From the NCBI RefSeq assembly GCF_014698965.1, contig NZ_JACXAE010000060.1, positions 1 to 64,000 on the forward strand: 64,000 nucleotides of DNA, in the 5' to 3' direction. The DNA comes from Iningainema tapete BLCC-T55 (GTDB taxonomy: Bacteria; Cyanobacteriota; Cyanobacteriia; Cyanobacteriales; Nostocaceae). Numbering within the stretch: position 1 is the stretch's first letter; the number at the start of each line of letters is the position of its first letter. A model generated the notes under the pieces. That model had not been told where the DNA came from. It was given only the letters and a program-made list of their open reading frames with translations, and made no database searches. The position numbers and the translations under genes are program-made. Positions 1 to 7,744 of this stretch are shown in pieces.

Positions 1-8
1 TTGGGAAT

Positions 9-31
9 GGAGTAATTGTCTGATTTACTCC
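9..31 (-). terminator. Possible hairpin downstream of the vWA gene
   Basis: Arms GGAGTAA (9-15) and TTACTCC (25-31) can pair around a 9-nt loop, just beyond the stop of the vWA gene on the minus strand. No T-tract follows on that strand, so a terminator role is weak. Confidence 0.25.
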
Positions 32-68
32 ATTATATCCTGGCTAATCCCAGTATTTTATTACTTAG

Positions 69-1121
69 TTAAATGGCTGCTTTAAATCCTTGGTAATTGA
101 GTTCAAACATTTGTACTAGTTGAGAAATTGCCTGGGCAGTTGTGTCTTGCCAGCGCTCCTCTGGCATCGGGTTTAGCCACGCGAGATGACGAACATAAGG
201 AGTAAACCTATCCAAAAATTCTCTTGTCAGTTTGATGCGATCGCGATTTATGCCACCACGAGCAGCACCTCCATCACTTACAATTAAAACAACAGTGCGC
301 TGACAATGCAACTTCGGCAGTAAGTCATTAATAGCTAGGGCATCAGGACGATGGGAATGGAGGTATAAGTAATCTCTGGGGCAATTGCGAAAGTAGTAAA
401 TATCAGCTTTGCCTAAACGCCCCCCCTGTAGATTATCAACCAATCTCTGAGACAAAAGATGAAAAGGAACCATTGAATTAGAAGCATCTATCAAAAGTAG
501 TAATTCTGCCCGATTAATCCGACTTTTCATCAGCACGGGTTCCAGAAAAACTCCATCTTGGCTAATTTTTTGTAAAGTAGCTTCTATATCTACCTCCGTT
601 AATGCTCCTTCTCGAATGGGGCGGCGCAGGTAACGCCAATTTTGCTGGATTTGGCGTCGAGTTACGGGAAAGTCTCTGACACTCAATTGGTAGCGACTTT
701 CTCTAAAAGGTTGTTCAGGAAGAAGTTCTCCTCGCATCGCCGAGGGGATTTGTGAAACTCCTCCTACAGATGGATGTGGAGTGTCTAAAATTTGTGTATC
801 AGGTTGTGGAGACGAATGGTTTTTCGCCCCTACGGGTGTGTTGCTTGGTATCGTGGTACGTGGTGTTTCCTTTTCAGGTTGAAAATCGAAGCGCTCAAAG
901 TACTGTTCAAAGTATTGCTCAAATCGTTCTGCTTGAAGCGAAGATTTTGATTTAATCCACAGCAGTCGGCAGATTTGCTTTAACTCCTCACGACTGGCAA
1001 TGCCAAATCCACCCTCCAAAGCTTGCAACAACATGTCATACTGGTCAATAGTTAGAGGTAGTCCGGCTTCTTCTCGCAGCCCAATGAACAGATCAAATAG
1101 AGGTGGCTTTTGCTCATTCAC
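69..1121 (-). CDS. vWA-domain protein of a vWA-MoxR conflict-type operon
   Basis: 350 aa. The C-terminal half is a von Willebrand A domain: the MIDAS motif DASNS (D212, S214, S216) follows a hydrophobic strand, and a second metal-ligand loop VSDGG lies near residue 283. The N-terminal 80 residues are helical and acidic; residues 85-140 are a Pro/Ser-rich linker. The start is GTG at 1121 and shares its G with the upstream TAG stop, so the gene is translationally coupled to the MoxR ATPase. It is the third gene of a three-gene operon (3291 to 69). In known MoxR-vWA pairs the ATPase remodels a target recruited through the vWA protein. Here the target is unknown, and membership of a defence or conflict system is inferred from the neighbours. 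Confidence 0.8.
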   Translation of the reverse strand: MNEQKPPLFDLFIGLREEAGLPLTIDQYDMLLQALEGGFGIASREELKQICRLLWIKSKSSLQAERFEQYFEQYFERFDFQPEKETPRTTIPSNTPVGAKNHSSPQPDTQILDTPHPSVGGVSQIPSAMRGELLPEQPFRESRYQLSVRDFPVTRRQIQQNWRYLRRPIREGALTEVDIEATLQKISQDGVFLEPVLMKSRINRAELLLLIDASNSMVPFHLLSQRLVDNLQGGRLGKADIYYFRNCPRDYLYLHSHRPDALAINDLLPKLHCQRTVVLIVSDGGAARGGINRDRIKLTREFLDRFTPYVRHLAWLNPMPEERWQDTTAQAISQLVQMFELNYQGFKAAI

Positions 1122-2092
1122 TAATTCTTCCTCTTGTAGTAATCTTGATCTTCTTTAGTTTTGAGCAAAGCTCCCAGTAGGGGAAGATGATCCGCAATGT
1201 TTTTCACAATCTCCAAGGCTTCTTGTTCTGGATAACGCTTCAGCCAACGTAGCCAGTCGAGTAATTCACTAGTACTAGCTTTTTTACCGTCTCTTCTGCT
1301 AGCTCCATTCTCTCGCAGTTCGATAAATTGCTCAACTGCTGCTTTGACTAATTCTGTTGACAACTGCTTGTCCAAGTGAGCGTTTACAATCTTGATTAAA
1401 TCTTCTTTACTAGGAAATTCAAGATAGTAAAAAATACAGCGTCTGAGAAAGGCGTCAGGTAATTCTTTTTCACTGTTGCTGGTAATTAGCACAATGGGTG
1501 GTTGCTTGGCTTCAATAGTATTTCCAGTTTCTGTAACTACAAATCTTTGTTCTTCTAATTCAAGCAAAAGGTCGTTAGGAAAGTCAATATCAGCTTTGTC
1601 TATTTCATCAATCAAGACAATTGGACGATGTTTTTCTTCTTTAAAAGCGTTTCCTAAAGCTCCCCATTTAATATAAGCATAAGGGTCTTTGAGCCGCTCA
1701 AACAGTTTTTTTGTTTCTTCTCCACTTAAGTAAGTTTTATAATCTGTGCCAACTAATTGAGCATCACGCAAGCGCCCAACAGCATCGTAGATATACAAAC
1801 CATCTTTGGCACGGGTGGTAGATTTAATATACCAAGGAAAGTAGGGATAGTTTTCGACTTTCAAACGCTGAGCAAATTCATAAGCGATCGCACGCGCAAG
1901 TAAAGTCTTTCCACACCCAGGTTCCCCTTGTAGTAGCAGAGGACGCTGAAGATAAATTGCCAAATTAACAGCTTTAACTAAGTCTTTACAAGGTAAATAA
2001 GGATACACTTTTCCTTTGACAAACTCAGTACTTGCGTTTGGCTTGGGCTGGTATTTTTGCTCACCTGTATATTCTAATTGCACGTTACTCAT
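1121..2092 (-). CDS. MoxR-type AAA+ ATPase
   Basis: 323 aa cytosolic AAA+ ATPase of the MoxR/RavA group. Walker A is GEPGCGKT (about 56-63), Walker B is PIVLIDEID (about 157-165), a sensor-1 Asn lies in ITSNS (about 206), and an Arg pair in FLRRC (217-218) fits the arginine finger. All residues needed for ATP hydrolysis are present. The ATG at 2092 overlaps the stop of the upstream gene by four bases (ATGA), and its own stop overlaps the vWA start. The upstream partner carries an HTH and a degenerate NTPase, so this is the catalytic ATPase of the three-gene set. Family call is secure; the biological role is inferred. Confidence 0.88.
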   Translation of the reverse strand: MSNVQLEYTGEQKYQPKPNASTEFVKGKVYPYLPCKDLVKAVNLAIYLQRPLLLQGEPGCGKTLLARAIAYEFAQRLKVENYPYFPWYIKSTTRAKDGLYIYDAVGRLRDAQLVGTDYKTYLSGEETKKLFERLKDPYAYIKWGALGNAFKEEKHRPIVLIDEIDKADIDFPNDLLLELEEQRFVVTETGNTIEAKQPPIVLITSNSEKELPDAFLRRCIFYYLEFPSKEDLIKIVNAHLDKQLSTELVKAAVEQFIELRENGASRRDGKKASTSELLDWLRWLKRYPEQEALEIVKNIADHLPLLGALLKTKEDQDYYKRKN

Positions 2093-3291
2093 AATGCTAG
2101 CTTTCCGGCTATATCTTGTTCCCAGTTCAACTCAAAACACTGACAAATGTCTTTCAAAACAGAGATAGGCTGATTATCCCGTTCTATTATCTCCCCCATA
2201 ACTTTTTCTATAGGTTCTAAACTCTCCCATAATTGCGAAAGTAATTCAGATTGAACTCCAACCCAAGTTTCTATCAAATCTTGGTTAAAAGGTTCTATTT
2301 CTTGTAACGCTAAGGGAATGTGAGGTTTATTTCTATCTGGTTTACCTCCCAAAGATATGGATGTTTCTAACTTCAACTTCGAGTTTTTATTGTCAACTAA
2401 AAATAGCACAATTCGATGGCGTCTTTGAGGTAAAGGAACACCATTTACCCTTGCCACTAAAGGCTGCCAAAGCTCATTTATAAACTGTTGCAAACAACTT
2501 CCGGCAATCAAATCTACATCATGGAGAGCTATAATTACCGTCCTTGTTTGCCAGTGCTGGTAAAGTTCTTTTACTACTGCTTCTGCTGAAGGATCGGTTT
2601 TCAGTTCATTAGCTAGACTTTGCCAAAGAGTTTGGATATCTTTGCGATGAGGCTTAATGTAAATTCCCTTCTGCCAAGCATCTGTATGGTAAGGAACCTT
2701 ATACTTAAGTAGATTAACTAACCAACTTTGCCCATAATTAGGTTTGCCGTGGATTAAAAAAGCTGCTGCTGGCTTAACCTGGCTAATCGCGTCGTCGAAT
2801 AAGTTTTGCTGGTTAAAGTAGTTTAGCTTCCAGAGAGCATTTTTGAGTTTTTCACTGTTAGATGTCAGGAGAATAAAGTCGTCGCTTTTTTGCAATACCT
2901 GAGATGGATTTTGGCTACCCATTAGTACTTGGTTCTTTGGAGGATTCTCAAAGTCACTTTCCTCTAAATCAATGCCAAGGAAGCTAAATAACTCATTAAG
3001 ACATTTCCAGGTTACAGGTTTTGGCTCTTTACTTAATATATTTGATATCGTATCACGATTTATACCAGCGCCTTCTGCCAATTCTACGATCTTATAGCCT
3101 TTTGAATATTGTTTACCCAAAGCTTGATTTAGCTTCTTTCTACCACTATCAGTTAATACACAACTCTTCTTATTCTTCTTCGGTTTAGATTCTGACACAC
3201 TCAAAATGCTAATACGCTCCAAATCAAAATGCGGATGATCGGCAAGTTCTGCATGGAAGATGGGCATTCCTAGTATAATCGAGACAATCAA
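2089..3291 (-). CDS. HTH plus degenerate STAND-like NTPase, vWA-MoxR-associated protein
   Basis: 400 aa in this frame. Residues about 45-90 form an XRE-like helix-turn-helix (GYKIVELAEGAGINRDTISN). From about 140 on there is an NTPase-like fold with a P-loop-like segment HGKPNYGQSW (181-190) that lacks the canonical GK(S/T), and a Walker-B-like strand VIIALHDVD. This fits the inactive-STAND (iSTAND) proteins described in ternary MoxR/vWA conflict systems. First gene of the operon, overlapping the MoxR gene by ATGA. The start is uncertain: 3291 is a TTG with no clear ribosome site, and an in-frame ATG at 3267 (residue 9) is at least as likely. It probably senses or recruits a partner while MoxR supplies hydrolysis (inference). 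Confidence 0.7.
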   Translation of the reverse strand: MIVSIILGMPIFHAELADHPHFDLERISILSVSESKPKKNKKSCVLTDSGRKKLNQALGKQYSKGYKIVELAEGAGINRDTISNILSKEPKPVTWKCLNELFSFLGIDLEESDFENPPKNQVLMGSQNPSQVLQKSDDFILLTSNSEKLKNALWKLNYFNQQNLFDDAISQVKPAAAFLIHGKPNYGQSWLVNLLKYKVPYHTDAWQKGIYIKPHRKDIQTLWQSLANELKTDPSAEAVVKELYQHWQTRTVIIALHDVDLIAGSCLQQFINELWQPLVARVNGVPLPQRRHRIVLFLVDNKNSKLKLETSISLGGKPDRNKPHIPLALQEIEPFNQDLIETWVGVQSELLSQLWESLEPIEKVMGEIIERDNQPISVLKDICQCFELNWEQDIAGKLAL

Positions 3292-3448
3292 GGTGAAAGG
3301 CTTGAAATTACAGGTTTCTAGATACTTCTAGAAAAATTTTTACAGGTTGCAGATCATCAACATCCATCATCCACAATATCAGATTTTACTTATTCGACAA
3401 TAGTCAGCAAGCGGGAATTCAGTATTTCATCCCGCTTTTGCACAAGAC

Positions 3449-3748
3449 ATGCTGAATCAAAATAATGACTTTAACCGAGAAACCAGCTTCTTGAAGGAGC
3501 GCATTAGACAAGCCAAACTAGCCTTTAACGTATTCTTGGGTGCAACTGTATTGAGTGGGGCTGTCAGTTTTACAGGAGTATATCTTATACTATCAGGTCA
3601 GGTTTCCTCTGGGACTATGACCAGCGCAGGAGGATTAGTTTCCAATGTGGCTTTTGCCAAGCTTGCTAAGGATGCGAACGATCGCCTAGACAAAGCGATG
3701 GAAGAAGACGAAGTACAATCAGCGATTACTAGTATAACTCAAGACTGA
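3449..3748 (+). CDS. Small two-TM protein resembling the cyanobacterial TRADD-N-associated membrane domain
   Basis: 99 aa. An N-terminal charged amphipathic helix (ETSFLKERIRQAKLAF) leads into two hydrophobic segments (about 28-50 and 55-72) joined by a short GQVSSG turn, then an acidic tail. The pattern, including the FNVFLGATVLSGAVSFTGVY-type first helix, matches my memory of the cyanobacterial two-TM domain found beside TRADD-N and vWA-MoxR conflict proteins. It is divergent from the vWA/MoxR/HTH operon across a 157-bp gap, so it may be a membrane-targeted effector or anchor of that system (inference). No Shine-Dalgarno is visible before the ATG. Confidence 0.6.
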   Translation: MLNQNNDFNRETSFLKERIRQAKLAFNVFLGATVLSGAVSFTGVYLILSGQVSSGTMTSAGGLVSNVAFAKLAKDANDRLDKAMEEDEVQSAITSITQD

Positions 3749-4108
3749 CGTAACTGTCTCGCCAGCGTAATACCAAATCCGGTTTTTACAACCCTCTTTA
3801 AATACGACATCTTGTAGAGACGTTATACCATTTCTCTGAAAGCTGGCTACACAAGATCCCTTCTTGCCCCCCTTTTAAGGGGGGTTGGGGGGTGAAAACG
3901 TGTGGCAACTATAAGAAGAATTGGTATTACATGTAACGTATCTACAAAAATTGTGGGTTTAAGGTGCGGACTTAAGTCCTATTTTCTGATTTGTAAAAGC
4001 TGTAAACGTTAATTAATGCAAAGCAATTGGGAAAACTAAGATTACTCCCTTTTGCACGACTGCTTCATTACCTGGGATTTTAATCCCAGGCTGATAGCCA
4101 TTAAAGAA
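3749..4108. other. Intergenic region with a GC-rich hairpin repeat
   Basis: 360 bp without a credible gene. It holds a C6-TTTTAA-G6 hairpin at 3867-3884 followed by GTTGGGGGG, a repeat type common between cyanobacterial genes, and half of the GTAGAGACGTT palindrome family near 3815-3830. The rest is AT-rich; I saw no clear promoter. Confidence 0.5.
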
Positions 4109-4705
4109 ATGCTAAAAAAACCACTGCTTAACTTTTTAATCCTACCTTTTTCTCTCATCCCTTTTGTCTTTAACTCTCCCGCTCATGCCTTACCAGGGCA
4201 AACTACAGAGGAGGTGGGTACTTGGATTAAAGCACATCCCACACTTACCCCTAGACTAGGAGAGAAATTATTTGTACAAAAGAGTGATACCGCAGCCCAG
4301 CGATTCACTTTTCAAGCATCGGTGTTGCCTCCAGGCAGGGTGCAGTTTTCACAAGACCGTAGTAGAATTCGTAATGAACGCATTGCCATGTATGATGCCA
4401 TTAACGGCATGACATTTGAGCGGCTGCAAGAATCTTTACGGGTAATTTACGGGTTAGATATTTATCAAGACTTTAATCGGGCTGAGGTAGTATATCAGTA
4501 TCCCAACCAGAGTGCAATTAACTCGGCTCGTTTCGCTAAAACTCCCATTCGGGAAGCTTTGCGGGGAGAGTTACGAGTAGGCGATCGCTATGTATACTGG
4601 GTAGAGGTAGCACAACCAAGGCAAGGTAAAGCCTTCACCGGACAAATGACAGTTTTGCTTAAATCTGACTTAGATAAGTTAGAAGCCGAATTGCGCAACC
4701 GTTAA
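4109..4705 (+). CDS. Secreted/periplasmic cyanobacterial protein of unknown function
   Basis: About 198 aa from the ATG at 4109. An upstream in-frame ATG at 4052 would add 19 residues ahead of a signal peptide and is less likely. Residues 1-28 (MLKKPLLNF... ending in SPAHA) are a classic signal peptide with an AxA site. The mature part is soluble, with no membrane helix, and has basic and aromatic-rich segments (VGDRYVYWVEV) suggesting a small beta-rich fold. I do not recognise an enzymatic motif. It is convergent with the minus-strand gene ending at 4702, overlapping by 4 bp. Confidence 0.7.
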   Translation: MLKKPLLNFLILPFSLIPFVFNSPAHALPGQTTEEVGTWIKAHPTLTPRLGEKLFVQKSDTAAQRFTFQASVLPPGRVQFSQDRSRIRNERIAMYDAINGMTFERLQESLRVIYGLDIYQDFNRAEVVYQYPNQSAINSARFAKTPIREALRGELRVGDRYVYWVEVAQPRQGKAFTGQMTVLLKSDLDKLEAELRNR

Positions 4706-5049
4706 TGTAAGTTTTGCCAGTTTCCAGAAAAGACACCCTCAGTAGCGATCGCAATTCTGAGCAAATCTTCTTTCAAAAGTGGGGGCCAATCAACCCCTGC
4801 TTTATACCCTGCTGCAAATAACTGTTGAGTCCTCATGCTCAACAAATATAAAGCATAAGCCAGTTCTTTGTCTATAGTATTAGCATCTTTAAGTTCTTCA
4901 AACACCACCTTCAAAGCTAATAAAATAGAAGTGATTTGACCTGGTACTGGTGGTTTTCCCTGAGTAAGGCGCAATAATAGAACATCTGAGTTTTCCTCAG
5001 TTGTTTTAGATTGAGCAATCAAGTATTTGCACGCTGTTTCGTAATTCAT
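4702..5049 (-). CDS. Conserved-looking small cytosolic protein, function unknown
   Basis: 115 aa, all-helical in appearance, no membrane segments. Contains the motif GKPPVPGQITSILLALKVVFE and a WPPLLKEDLLRIA segment; I recall similar small cyanobacterial proteins but no established function. ATG at 5049 overlaps the upstream stop as ATGA. It is the last gene of a tightly overlapping three-gene operon (6307 to 4702) led by the fructosamine-kinase-like gene. Confidence 0.65.
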   Translation of the reverse strand: MNYETACKYLIAQSKTTEENSDVLLLRLTQGKPPVPGQITSILLALKVVFEELKDANTIDKELAYALYLLSMRTQQLFAAGYKAGVDWPPLLKEDLLRIAIATEGVFSGNWQNLH

Positions 5050-5375
5050 GTTACATCATCAGGGTTAATGCCTAGTTGCTGCAATCGTTGAGATAATTGC
5101 TCTGCTCTTTGTTGAGCTAATTCCTTTCCTTGTCGTTCAAGTTCAATTTGTTGTTGAGCGTAAAGATTCAAGTCAATGGCAGTGAAAACTCTATCTGGGG
5201 GATAGGTGGGAGGTTTAATTGTGTAACTTAGCAGTTCTGCCTGCCATAAATGATACTCGTCGGGCAAACCTGGTTCCTCTGGATGTTCACTTGGTAAATC
5301 ATACATCGTGGGTAGAGTATTTCTGGGAGAACCTGGTGGATTGGTTTGCTGAATGTGAGGTTTAGCTATAGTCAT
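5046..5375 (-). CDS. Internally deleted Uma2-family protein
   Basis: 109 aa. Residues 20-72 (LPTMYDLPSEHPEEPGLPDE, then PDRVFTAIDLNLY) match the N-terminus of cyanobacterial Uma2 (PD-(D/E)XK-like) proteins. Residues 73-109 (a Glu/Gln-rich coiled coil ending QLGINPDD) match the usual C-terminus. The roughly 100-residue nuclease-like core that normally lies between is absent, yet the frame is open. It overlaps both neighbours by ATGA, so translation may be kept for coupling. Probably catalytically dead, or a free coiled-coil domain; the deletion is inferred from remembered family architecture. Confidence 0.6.
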   Translation of the reverse strand: MTIAKPHIQQTNPPGSPRNTLPTMYDLPSEHPEEPGLPDEYHLWQAELLSYTIKPPTYPPDRVFTAIDLNLYAQQQIELERQGKELAQQRAEQLSQRLQQLGINPDDVT

Positions 5376-6307
5376 CTTCTTATCTGCAAAATTTGTGCAA
5401 TCATCCGATTTGCTTGTGATAGGTATCCGCCACCAAATAAATTAAAGTGGTTGAGAATATGATACAAGTTATATAGAGTTTTTCTTTGCTCATAACCTTC
5501 ATCTAAACGCCAGACTTCGTTATAACCACGATAAAATCCGGCGGGAAAGCTGCCGAAAAGTTCACTCATGGCGATATCAACTTCGCGATCGCCATAATAA
5601 GTAGCAGGATCGAAAATCACTGGTTCTCCCGATATTGTACACCCAGCATTACCACTCCACAAATCACCATGTACCAAAGAAGGTTGGGTTTGATGTGTCA
5701 ATATTTCCGGAATCGCCGCTAATAATTCTTGCTCTTGGGCAAAAGAACCTCCCCGTCGCCTTGCTAGTTGGAATTGATAACCCAGACGATGCTTGGCGTA
5801 AAATTCTGCCCAGTCTGCTGTCCAAGTATTAATTTGGGGTGTACTACCAATGGTATTATTTATGTCCCAACCAAAACCCACCCCCACCCCCCTCATTCCC
5901 CCCGAACTTCGGGGGGATGCCGTAGGCAGGGGGGTAGGGGACTGAGGGGGGTTAGACTTGTGCATCATTGCCAACTTGCGCCCCATCTCTTCCCAAGATT
6001 TAGTATTACCCGCACCCATTTCTAGCCACTCCAACACTATATAGCCAGAATCACCAGCCACACCGTAGCATATAGGTTTGGGAACGCGGATGGTAGCCGT
6101 TGCCAGCATTTGCTTTAAACCCAGCGCCTCTGCTTCAAACATCGCTACTTGAGAGGCATTATTAAGCTTGACAAAATAAGTTTTATGTGTATCACTTACC
6201 GCATAACCCTGGTTGATACATCCACCGCTAACTGAATGCCGCTTTTGCGATTGGAATTTTTCGCCGCAAACCTTGCTAATATGAGCATCAATTTCAGACC
6301 AAAGCAT
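5372..6307 (-). CDS. Fructosamine/ketosamine-3-kinase family protein with an in-frame repeat insertion
   Basis: 311 aa. The N-lobe contains VSGGCINQGYAV (glycine-rich region) and YFVKLN (ATP-anchoring Lys). The C-lobe has the catalytic loop LVHGDLWSGN and the metal-binding VIFDPATYYGDREVDIAM, both typical of the family that phosphorylates ketosamines to allow deglycation. Residues about 118-146 (NPPQSPTPLPTASPRSSGG and on) do not belong to the family. They are encoded by a G/C-run hairpin repeat at about 5870-5955 and sit between LAMMHKS and FGWDINNTIG, where homologues run continuously. It is the first gene of a three-gene operon. Activity is probably retained, since the insert lies in a loop. 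Confidence 0.85.
   Translation of the reverse strand: MLWSEIDAHISKVCGEKFQSQKRHSVSGGCINQGYAVSDTHKTYFVKLNNASQVAMFEAEALGLKQMLATATIRVPKPICYGVAGDSGYIVLEWLEMGAGNTKSWEEMGRKLAMMHKSNPPQSPTPLPTASPRSSGGMRGVGVGFGWDINNTIGSTPQINTWTADWAEFYAKHRLGYQFQLARRRGGSFAQEQELLAAIPEILTHQTQPSLVHGDLWSGNAGCTISGEPVIFDPATYYGDREVDIAMSELFGSFPAGFYRGYNEVWRLDEGYEQRKTLYNLYHILNHFNLFGGGYLSQANRMIAQILQIRR
5898..5916. repeat. C6/G6 hairpin repeat inside the kinase gene
   Basis: CCCCCCGAA (5898-5906) and TTCGGGGGG (5908-5916) form a perfect 9-bp stem. The surrounding 85 bp is G/C-run-rich, like intergenic repeats elsewhere in the window, yet it lies in frame in the fructosamine-kinase-like gene. Confidence 0.75.
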
Positions 6308-6324
6308 AAAATTAGGGAAATGCT

Positions 6325-6350
6325 ATTTGTTAATTGTTAATTGTTAATTG
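6325..6350. repeat. Short tandem repeat (TTGTTAA-type heptamer)
   Basis: About three and a half copies of a 7-bp unit TTGTTAA between the kinase start and the M16 protease stop, typical of the heptamer repeats of filamentous cyanobacteria. Confidence 0.7.
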
Positions 6351-6384
6351 CCATGAACTATTAGCAATTAGCCAGTCTTCTAGT

Positions 6385-7671
6385 TTAATGTGGTTTGATT
6401 GCAACAACACCGTAAGCATCTGGGGAAAGATAATTTTGTGCCGCTTGCATTAAGTCGGTTGCTTCTTGGGCTTGGATGTAAGCTGGGTAGTTAAACGCTC
6501 CTTCCAAGTTTCCTAGTAATGTTTGGTAGTAGCCGTATAGAGAGGCGCGATCGCTTGGTGTTTCATGAGCGAAAATAAACCTATTAGCTTCTCGTGTGCG
6601 CACGCGAGCGATTTCTGCTTCTGTCGCCAACTCTGTTTGCAGACAACGGATATGTTGGGCAATGTGTGCTTCTACAACTGCTAAGTTTTCCGCTTCACAT
6701 TGTGCTGAAATATAAAATATTCCTTGTAATTCTTGCGTGATATTACTTACGGAAATATGAGAAACCAGTTTTCGTTCTTCTCGTAAATCCCTAACTAACC
6801 TTGATGTCCATCCGTGTCCTAAAATTCCTGCCAGTACATCTAGCGCATAAGTTTGATGTAGCCGTTCTAACCCCGGTACTCGCCAAACCATCACCAACCG
6901 TGCTTGAGTTAAACTTTCGTCAACAAATTCCTGACGGACTATTTCTGTAAACGCGGGTTCTGGGTGAACATCGTAGAGACGTTCCGCCGGAACGTCTCTA
7001 CCCGAAACGGGTGTGGTATTTTCAAATCCTTGTGTAACAATTTCCATCAACTCCGACTCAGGCAAATTACCTACAGCCACAGCAGTCATGAATCGAGGTT
7101 GATACCAAGTAGCGTGAAAATCTCGCATTTGTGCTGCTTGAAGTTGAGAAATTACTGCTTCTGGGCCTAATACTGAACGTCTATATGGTAACCGATCAAA
7201 CGCCGTTTCCATTGCCCGTTGATAAGTGCGGCGGTTAGGATTATCAGAGCTGCGTCTAATTTCTTCTAAAATCACGAATCGCTCACGTTCAAAACCTTCA
7301 TCACGTATACTTGCCGACCTTACCAAATTAATATGCATCGGCGCAAGATCAGCAAAATCCTTGGGAGCAGTGGTAATGTAAAAATGAGTATAGTCTTGAC
7401 CTGTAGCGGCATTAGTCACAGCACCCCGCTCTTCGATTCGACGTTCAAACTCACCGCTTGGTAGTAACTCAGTTCCCTTAAATATCATGTGCTCTAAGAA
7501 GTGAGTCATCCCGTTAATTGCATCCGATTCCACGGCTGAGCCTACCTTAACCCACAAGTTGAGGTTAACGGCTTCAATCGGCATCTGCTGTGCGACTATG
7601 GTTAAACCATTTGGTAAGGATTTTACCACCGGAGCATGAAGACTGGGAAATTTGAGCAGGGTTGAAGTCAT
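6385..7671 (-). CDS. M16 (insulinase/pitrilysin) zinc metallopeptidase
   Basis: 428 aa. The inverted zinc motif HFLEH (H57, E60, H61) is intact, followed about 70 residues on by RFVILEEIRR, which supplies the third zinc ligand, so it is probably an active peptidase of the processing-peptidase type. The C-terminal half has the expected second M16 lobe. The ATG at 7671 is well placed; the opposite-strand crtD-like gene starts 73 bp away (divergent). Residues about 224-233 (GRDVPAERLY) are encoded by a 29-bp palindrome (6973-7001) inserted in frame between the two lobes. Cyanobacterial genomes often carry a second M16 gene next door; none is seen here. Confidence 0.9.
   Translation of the reverse strand: MTSTLLKFPSLHAPVVKSLPNGLTIVAQQMPIEAVNLNLWVKVGSAVESDAINGMTHFLEHMIFKGTELLPSGEFERRIEERGAVTNAATGQDYTHFYITTAPKDFADLAPMHINLVRSASIRDEGFERERFVILEEIRRSSDNPNRRTYQRAMETAFDRLPYRRSVLGPEAVISQLQAAQMRDFHATWYQPRFMTAVAVGNLPESELMEIVTQGFENTTPVSGRDVPAERLYDVHPEPAFTEIVRQEFVDESLTQARLVMVWRVPGLERLHQTYALDVLAGILGHGWTSRLVRDLREERKLVSHISVSNITQELQGIFYISAQCEAENLAVVEAHIAQHIRCLQTELATEAEIARVRTREANRFIFAHETPSDRASLYGYYQTLLGNLEGAFNYPAYIQAQEATDLMQAAQNYLSPDAYGVVAIKPH
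6973..7001. repeat. GTAGAGACGTTCC palindrome, in-frame copy
   Basis: 29-bp near-perfect palindrome with arms GTAGAGACGTTCC and GGAACGTCTCTAC, inside the M16 gene. Other copies are at 21345, 26699 and 38495. Confidence 0.85.
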
Positions 7672-7744
7672 TGTTACTTGTGCGTGAGCTTATATTATCA
7701 AATTATCGCAGTTCTGGTTTTGTGTTGTAAAATTATGATGATAA

